Of a stretch of DNA of 53,373 bases, positions 48,201 through 53,373 are shown piece by piece. The translations under genes were made by a program, and so were the position numbers. The stretch comes from an uncultured Gammaproteobacteria bacterium (GTDB lineage Bacteria > Pseudomonadota > Gammaproteobacteria > GCA-001735895), in the NCBI GenBank assembly GCA_937894085.1, contig CALCSG010000397.1, forward strand, positions 1 through 53,373. Direction: 5' to 3'. Under the pieces are notes generated by a model. It did not search any database and had not been told where the DNA came from. It worked only from the letters and a program-made list of their open reading frames with translations. Within the stretch, counting starts at the first letter, position 1. The number at the start of each line of letters is the position of its first letter.

Positions 48201-48426
48201 CCAGTCAGGTACTAACAGAATAGGATACGCAACATCCAGTGATGGTGTGACATGGAATAAAGACGATAATAATCCAATATTGGATATAGGTACTGGAAGT
48301 GACTGGGATAGTACCGCTGTTTTTCCCGAAGCATTAATAGATGACTCTTCATCCTTAAAGCTCTGGTATGTTGGTGCGGATAGCTCATTCACTATAAAAA
48401 GTGGCTTAGCAGTAATGTGTAAGTAA
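45238..48426 (+). CDS. Large lipoprotein with cadherin/Ig-like repeats and C-terminal propeller-like repeats
   Basis: Lipobox LAGITSCGGG; DEDSTPTDFVAPTITASDIDSG and NFNGSDSFDVTVSDGSGGSD repeats; GGEIWRSSDGTTWxQVNTDGFGDSNN repeats; IGYATSSDGINW repeats. Confidence 0.8.
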   Translation: MISYFPRLKTNNSLILVLILLAGITSCGGGNDPDDPPTNSAPVTTDSSVATNEDTVIAVLLNVTDDEDATDSLVFTISAPSNGVLSGTAPNLTYTPNANFSGSDSFDFSATDSGGEISNVSTVSITVNPVNDAPVITQTGPLMVAMDEDSTPTDFVAPTITASDIDSGTLAWSGSIASNGTATVSGTGASPTITYVPDANFNGSDSFDVTVSDGSGGSDVITVNVSILAQNDAPAITQTGPLMVAMDEDSTPTDFVAPTITASDIDSGTLAWSGSIASNGTATVSGTGASPTITYVPDVNFNGSDSFNVTVSDGSGGSDVITVDVTVEAQNDLPTISGSPSTTANDGVWYTFTPNANDIDGDSLSFNIQNMPAWAMFDTVDGTLSGTPELSDVGVDFSNIIISVTAGGDTVDMAAFSISVSAFDITQQWEQVVFNGFGDVNNGKLFPNIVFGEYLYAGVENETTGVELWRSIDGIDWNQAVTGIFLVGAIFDGYMYSGVGKELWRSSDGINWDQVNTDGFGDSNNEHSFHAVVFDGYLYVGTQNAITGGEIWRSIDGTTWSQVNTDGFGDSNNESTSPTVVFNGYLYAGTVNEITGGEIWRSSNGTTWTQVNTDGFGNVNNFEVSPAVVFDNYLYSDITNRATGGEIWRSSDGTTWEQAVANGLGDIENGDITFGVVLDGYLYAGTENEVTGGEIWRSSDGTTWNQVNTDGFGDSNSEGISGMAFFDDYLYVGTENVVTGGEIWRAKKEAIADTCDFSGWEKDLHNPIFESSGPGEWDDPYWGLGVVLKDLDEPVNKYKRWYIGGVTAGGDDGKSIGYATSSDGINWVPYSNNPVMTHGNTWDIDGFRGLSVIKDGSTYQMWYGGNDIYDTDRIGYATSSDGINWILYQNNPVFSPGANGSWDDEDIAHPWVIKEDLIYKMWYRGDDDMTNTAQIGLATSTDGINWQRSTSNPILSPDPAISWVDGGVDGPSVVKYGSGYTMVFGGTDQSGTNRIGYATSSDGVTWNKDDNNPILDIGTGSDWDSTAVFPEALIDDSSSLKLWYVGADSSFTIKSGLAVMCK
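45630..46229 (+). repeat. Two near-identical 300-bp tandem coding repeats
   Basis: GACCGGACCACTGATGGTTGCTATGGATGAAGACAGTACGCCCACC begins at 45651 and again at 45951, with few differences along the unit. Confidence 0.85.
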
Positions 48427-48782
48427 TCATGTATTTGTTTACCGGTAACTTTTTAAAAGGCTTTCCGTTCAGGCTTTGCATTTGATATCACAAGAAATAA
48501 TTTTCAGAGTCATTATGACACTTGTCTTCTATTATCCTCTGGATATCTATTAAGATTTAACCAGGATCGCAGTAAATTAAAGGAACTATAGAGTCAAAAG
48601 GAACTATATGGTCAAGTCTTTGATTTATGATATCAAGTGAATTGAATGACTTTAAGTCTAAGTTCGCTTACGCCACACTGAAGCAGGTCATCACATTTCC
48701 AGAAAACTGGTCTTGCCGCCACTTGAGATGAAATAAAATGATTTGTATGACTCCTAACAGAAAGCGGGAGACTATCTCGATA

Positions 48783-48970
48783 CTCTGGAAAATCTGAGTT
48801 ATTAGATACTAGGATAAAATACTTAACCAGGTAATTTCAATTCAGAATTTTCTGGTTTCTCTATACCGGTCATAGGAGGAAGTAGAGCCTTCGATTTTCA
48901 AGTAAAATAGCAAAATCGCAAATTTTCAACTCAGTCTTAAAGATGGACATTGCAGCCGTTCAGGTTTGAC
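48783..48970 (+). repeat. Degenerate long direct repeat, copy 2
   Basis: CTCTGGAAAATCTGAGTTAT...TTTCTGGTTTCTCTATACCGGTCATAGGAGGAAGTAGAG...AAGATGGACATT. Confidence 0.65.
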
Positions 48971-49212
48971 CTCTTTAATCTCTGGAAATGATCTAAACCA
49001 AGCAATCACCTCAAGATCATCAAGGAGTCATTTTGTAGGAGTGAGTACAGTTAGCACTCTCCGTGTAAAATTCAATAGAATCTTTACATGACGAATGAAA
49101 CAGCTAAATAAATATCAGCTTTAGATGAAAGCTGTTACTTCACTCCACAAATTGACTATACCAACAAACACCCTTGACATACATAGTACCAAGGACGTAA
49201 TCTCCATGTTCC

Positions 49213-49260
49213 ACACTATATGTGGTATATTCTAAAAATAATAGACACTAGATATAGATA
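49213..49260 (+). promoter_or_regulatory. Tandem NrdR-box-like sites upstream of nrdJa
   Basis: ACACTATATGTGGTAT (49213-49228) and ACACTAGATATAGATA (49245-49260), 32 bp start to start; about 13/16 and 12/16 to the recalled consensus ACACWATATATWGTGT. Confidence 0.65.
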
Positions 49261-49348
49261 AATATAATTACAGGCAGGCAGTTATCCAGCATAGATTTAC
49301 CTCTATGGGCTGCATAGTCTTAACTACAACAGAAAGGTCACACGTAAT

Positions 49349-51502
49349 ATGAAAACAGCTCATCTCACAGCCGTTAAGAGCACCATTGTCGACATCCCCC
49401 TGCAGAATGCATCTCAAGATATCTGGCACACAAAATATCAACTGAAAACCAAAGATGGAGTAGCGGTCGACCAGAATATTGATGACACCTACCAACGGGT
49501 GGCCAAAGCGCTGGCAGAGATCGAAACAGGTAACAAGGCTCAAGGTAAGTGGCAGGAAAAGTTCCTCTGGGCGCTACGCAATGGTGCAATACCTGCGGGC
49601 CGTATCATCTCCAATGCGGGTGCACTTAAGTACAAACCCGCCACTTCCACCATCAACTGTACTGTCTCCGGCACAATCAAGGACTCTATGAATGATATTC
49701 TGGGCAAGGTCCATGAAGCGGGCCTCACCCTCAAGGCCGGTTGTGGTATCGGCTACGAGTACTCAACCCTGCGTCCACAGGGTGCCTACGTAAGCGGTGC
49801 CGGTGCCTACACCTCCGGCCCCCTTTCGTTTATGGATATCTACGATAAGATGTGTTTTACGGTCTCTTCTGCCGGTGGCCGCCGCGGTGCCCAGATGGCC
49901 ACCTTTGATGTGGGCCATCCAGATGTGATGGAGTTTATCGGTGCCAAACGTGAAGATGGGAGACTGCGCCAGTTCAACCTCTCACTTCTTATTACCGATG
50001 AGTTCATGGAAGGGGTAAAGAACAATGGCGATTGGCAGCTTGCCTTCCCCATCACCGAACATGAGGTTGAGACCGACAAACCCGACCTCACCGACAGCAG
50101 CAAATTTGTCTGGCGTGAGTGGCCGCAGACCGAAGGTTATATCACTAGCGAATCCGGACTGGTAGCCTGTCGCATCTACAATACCATTCGCGCCCGCCGC
50201 CTGTGGGATGTGATCATGTCATCCACCTACGACTACGCCGAACCCGGCTTCATTCTTATCGACAAGGTAAATGAGATGAACAACAACTGGTTCTGTGAAA
50301 ATGTTCGCGCCACCAACCCCTGTGGAGAGCAGCCGCTCCCCCCATACGGCGCCTGCCTGCTGGGTTCCATCAACCTTACCCGCTTTGTAGAGCAGCCCTT
50401 CACCAAACATGCAACCTTCAAATGGGACAAGTTCAAAAAGGTGGCCGCCATCTTCACCCGTATGCTGGATAACGTGGTGGAGATCAATGGGTTACCGCTG
50501 GCTAAGCAACGTCAGGAGATAGAGCATAAGCGCCGCCATGGCATGGGCTACCTGGGACTGGGCTCTACCATGACTATGCTCGGCATGAAGTATGGGGATG
50601 ATACCTCCCTGGAGTTCACCGAGCGCGTTACCCGTGAGCTGGCGATTGCTGGATGGCGTACCGGCCTGGAACTGGCGAGGGAAAAGGGGGCTGCTCCTAT
50701 CATGAACGAAGAGTTCAAAGTGACCGAGGCTATGCTGGCCGCTCGCCCTGAAATGAGCAAAGACAACTGGAAGCTGGGTGACAAGATAAAGGGCAAAATC
50801 CTCCACGCCCGCTATAGTCGCTATATGCAGCAGCTAGCCACCATAGAGCCAGAGCTGGTTGAGGAGCTAAGCCAAATCGGTTGCCGCTTCACTCACCACA
50901 GCTCCATCGCTCCCACCGGTACCATCTCTCTCTCCCTGGCCAATAATGCCAGTAATGGGATCGAGCCCAGCTTTGCTCACCACTATTCCCGCAATATCAT
51001 TAAACAGGGCAAGAAGAGCAAGGAGAAGGTGGATGTCTTCAGTTTCGAACTTTTGTCATACCGTGATCAGATCAACGCCAAAGCAATGCCATTCTCGGGG
51101 GAGCCTGAAAATAGCCTGCCAGATTACTTTATTACAACTGACGACATTACACCAAAGCAACATGTTGATGTGCAGGCAGCAGCCCAGAAGTGGATCGACT
51201 CATCCATTTCTAAAACTGCCAACGTGCCCGCCGACTATCCTTATGAGGAGTTCAAGGATATCTACCTCTACGCCTACGAGCAGGGACTGAAGGGATGCAC
51301 CACCTTCCGCTTTAACCCTGAGGCATTCCAGGGTGTGCTGGTAAAGGAGGAGGATCTGGAGAACACCACCTACAAATTTACACTGGAGGGAGGTGAAATC
51401 GTAGAGGTTAAGGGTAATGAGGAGATTGAGTATGATGGGGAGACCCACACCGCAGCCAATCTGTTTGATGCCTTGAAAGAGGGGTATTACGGGAAACTGT
51501 GA
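49349..51502 (+). CDS. nrdJ: Class II (B12-dependent) ribonucleotide reductase, catalytic part
   Basis: GAIPAGRIISNAGALKYKPATSTINCTVSGTIKDSMNDIL, ATNPCGEQPLPPYGACLLGSINL, APTGTISLSLANNASNGIEPSFAHHY. Confidence 0.9.
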   Translation: MKTAHLTAVKSTIVDIPLQNASQDIWHTKYQLKTKDGVAVDQNIDDTYQRVAKALAEIETGNKAQGKWQEKFLWALRNGAIPAGRIISNAGALKYKPATSTINCTVSGTIKDSMNDILGKVHEAGLTLKAGCGIGYEYSTLRPQGAYVSGAGAYTSGPLSFMDIYDKMCFTVSSAGGRRGAQMATFDVGHPDVMEFIGAKREDGRLRQFNLSLLITDEFMEGVKNNGDWQLAFPITEHEVETDKPDLTDSSKFVWREWPQTEGYITSESGLVACRIYNTIRARRLWDVIMSSTYDYAEPGFILIDKVNEMNNNWFCENVRATNPCGEQPLPPYGACLLGSINLTRFVEQPFTKHATFKWDKFKKVAAIFTRMLDNVVEINGLPLAKQRQEIEHKRRHGMGYLGLGSTMTMLGMKYGDDTSLEFTERVTRELAIAGWRTGLELAREKGAAPIMNEEFKVTEAMLAARPEMSKDNWKLGDKIKGKILHARYSRYMQQLATIEPELVEELSQIGCRFTHHSSIAPTGTISLSLANNASNGIEPSFAHHYSRNIIKQGKKSKEKVDVFSFELLSYRDQINAKAMPFSGEPENSLPDYFITTDDITPKQHVDVQAAAQKWIDSSISKTANVPADYPYEEFKDIYLYAYEQGLKGCTTFRFNPEAFQGVLVKEEDLENTTYKFTLEGGEIVEVKGNEEIEYDGETHTAANLFDALKEGYYGKL

Positions 51503-51562
51503 TGGTACCCGGTACTTGAGAGTTCGATAGTTCCATAGAAAAATTACAAAGAGATAGAAAAA

Positions 51563-52246
51563 ATGACCATTAAACTAGAGCAAAAAATCACAGGCTACGA
51601 AGTAGTCAGCAAGAATGAACCTGTAGCAGTAGAAGAGAAGGAAGAAAATAACATCATCCAGATGCATGAGAAGGTGGCCCGCCCCGAGATGCTGTTTGGT
51701 TCCACCTACAAGATCAAAACCCCTCAGTCTGATTATGCCCTCTATGTCACTATAAATGACATGATCCTTAATAAAGATACAGCCCACGAGATACGGCGTC
51801 CTTTTGAGGTCTTTATCAACTCAAAAAATATGGATCACTATCAGTGGATTGTGGCCCTCACACTGATCATCTCCGCCGTGTTCAGAAAGGGGGGGGATGT
51901 CACCTTCCTGGTGGAAGAGCTCCGTTCCGTCTTCGATCCCAGTGGTGGCTACTTTAAGCGCGGTGGCAAGTTTATGCCCTCTCTGGTGGCGGAGATTGGT
52001 GACGTCATTTGTGACCACATGGTAATGATCGGCATGATCAAGGAGCAGAAGCTTGATGAGAATGTCCAGAATATTCTTGATGCCAAGCGGGAAGAGTTTG
52101 AGCGCAACATGGGTCTGAAGGATAGCCGCCACACAAGTGAATTTCCCGTTGGGGCTCAGCTGTGCAAAAAATGCCATACCAAAGCAGCAATCATGATGGA
52201 TGGGTGTCTCACCTGTCTCAACTGCGGCGAATCAAAATGTGGCTAA
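51563..52246 (+). CDS. Second RNR polypeptide (NrdJb/TSCPD-like) with C-terminal cysteines
   Basis: LYVTINDMILNKDTAHEIRRPFEVFINSKNMDHYQWIVALTLIISAVFRKGGDVTFLVEEL; C-terminal CKKCHTKAAIMMDGCLTCLNCGESKCG. Confidence 0.85.
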   Translation: MTIKLEQKITGYEVVSKNEPVAVEEKEENNIIQMHEKVARPEMLFGSTYKIKTPQSDYALYVTINDMILNKDTAHEIRRPFEVFINSKNMDHYQWIVALTLIISAVFRKGGDVTFLVEELRSVFDPSGGYFKRGGKFMPSLVAEIGDVICDHMVMIGMIKEQKLDENVQNILDAKREEFERNMGLKDSRHTSEFPVGAQLCKKCHTKAAIMMDGCLTCLNCGESKCG

Positions 52247-52348
52247 TGTCACTATTTTAGTGAGCATATTGATATTTATCATTTTGCAAACCATATTATT
52301 TTGTAACTGTATATCTCATTATTATCTTTTGATCAGTTATATATCGCT

Positions 52349-53233
52349 ATGAAAAAATCTCCGTTTAATCTTGATGATGACTCCACTTACCAGAAATGGC
52401 GTGACTGGAAACTGGAAAATTGTGCCCGGGATGTAAGTGACTTTATTGTGGAGATCGATGATCCCCGCAAATTGACTCAGGTCCAGCATGACGCCATTCT
52501 GGATCGCTGTAAAAAATACAACATGGCTGTCTATATCAGTAAACTGGGTGATGTTGAGGGAACCGATATTCCCCGTGGTATTGGCAGTGCATTTGGTCTG
52601 GAGAACCTGGATCATAACCGGGGGGCTGAATCTGACGCAGTCACTGCCCTTACGGTTCAGGATGATGCGTATCACGGCGCATACATCCCATACTCCAACA
52701 AAGAGATTCACTGGCACACAGATGGTTACTACAACCGTCTCGATCTACAGAATCATTCCCTGCTGCTCCACTGCGTAAGACCAGCCATGAGCGGCGGTGA
52801 AAATGCAGTTATAGACAATGAGCTGGTCTACATTCTTATGCGTGATGAGAATCCGGAGTATATCCGCGCCCTAATGGCAGAGGATGCCGTTCTCTACCCA
52901 GAGAACGTTGTGGACGGAGTTGAACTTCGCCCCAACCGTATCGGTCCAGTCTGGATGGTTACCGCTGATGGTCACCTCCACATGCGCTACACCATGCGTA
53001 AGAGAAATGTGGCGTGGAAAGATGATCCGATCGTAAAGGACTCGGTATCCTGGTTAGAAAATCTACTCAATGGGGATTCTGAGCATATTTTTCGCGCAAC
53101 CCTTCAATCTGGCTGGGGGCTGGTGAGCAACAACGTTCTTCACGATAGAAGTGGCTTTAAGGATGATGAGGACCCAGCCAAAAAACGCCTGCTCTACCGT
53201 GCTCGCTACTACGACCGTATTCAGGGAATTTAA
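52349..53233 (+). CDS. TauD/TfdA-like Fe(II)/2-oxoglutarate dioxygenase
   Basis: IHWHTDGYYN (HxD), GGENAVIDNELVY, WGLVSNNVLHDRSGF (distal His), RLLYRARYYD. Confidence 0.75.
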   Translation: MKKSPFNLDDDSTYQKWRDWKLENCARDVSDFIVEIDDPRKLTQVQHDAILDRCKKYNMAVYISKLGDVEGTDIPRGIGSAFGLENLDHNRGAESDAVTALTVQDDAYHGAYIPYSNKEIHWHTDGYYNRLDLQNHSLLLHCVRPAMSGGENAVIDNELVYILMRDENPEYIRALMAEDAVLYPENVVDGVELRPNRIGPVWMVTADGHLHMRYTMRKRNVAWKDDPIVKDSVSWLENLLNGDSEHIFRATLQSGWGLVSNNVLHDRSGFKDDEDPAKKRLLYRARYYDRIQGI

Positions 53234-53373
53234 CTCTTTGCATTCCAGATAGGGAGGTCCGGGAGCATCTATCCCGACTATTTCAAAAACATGGATATCC
53301 AAATTGTTTTACCTCTTTTTATAATTAGTGCCTGAACGGAAAAGCACCAATTTCAAAAATTCTTTCCATTTCA

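Noticed and set aside
1-53373. Element boundaries and attachment sites
   Set aside because: No integrase, relaxase or tRNA target was seen in the window, so the ends of the element cannot be placed.

Overview
The window reads as an SXT/R391- or IncA/C-like conjugative element (family recalled from its gene set and order) followed by probable host chromosome. It opens inside a traN-like gene. A minus-strand cargo module follows: a MerR+receiver regulator, a 224-aa protein, and an ARPP-1/ADP-ribosylglycohydrolase/phosphatase fusion. Next comes the element's DNA-metabolism core: CobS-like AAA, Ssb, Bet, YqaJ/Exo, DUF4942-methyltransferase, DUF3150, CobT-like VWA, NYN, primase/Toprim and a secreted NUC endonuclease. 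A toxin-antitoxin pair and a tightly overlapping five-gene operon at 20197-31126 interrupt this core. The operon encodes a coiled-coil UPF1-like SF1 helicase, a PIN nuclease, a coiled-coil protein, a ClpB-like AAA+ protein with a degenerate first module, and an NrdG-like radical SAM protein. I do not recognise it as a named system, and it is the best candidate here for an undescribed one. The second main signal is a dispersed family of non-coding leader elements in the core: a variable dyad, a GCTG...CAGC stem-loop, a GC-rich hairpin and a stem that can mask the Shine-Dalgarno. It recurs in front of most operons and genes, with apparent compensatory changes. The right end carries a ParA, a DUF4143 ATPase, a repeat-rich lipoprotein flanked by degenerate direct repeats, a split class II ribonucleotide reductase (nrdJa/nrdJb) with tandem NrdR-box-like sites, and a TauD-type dioxygenase. 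All family calls come from reading motifs by eye; no search was run.
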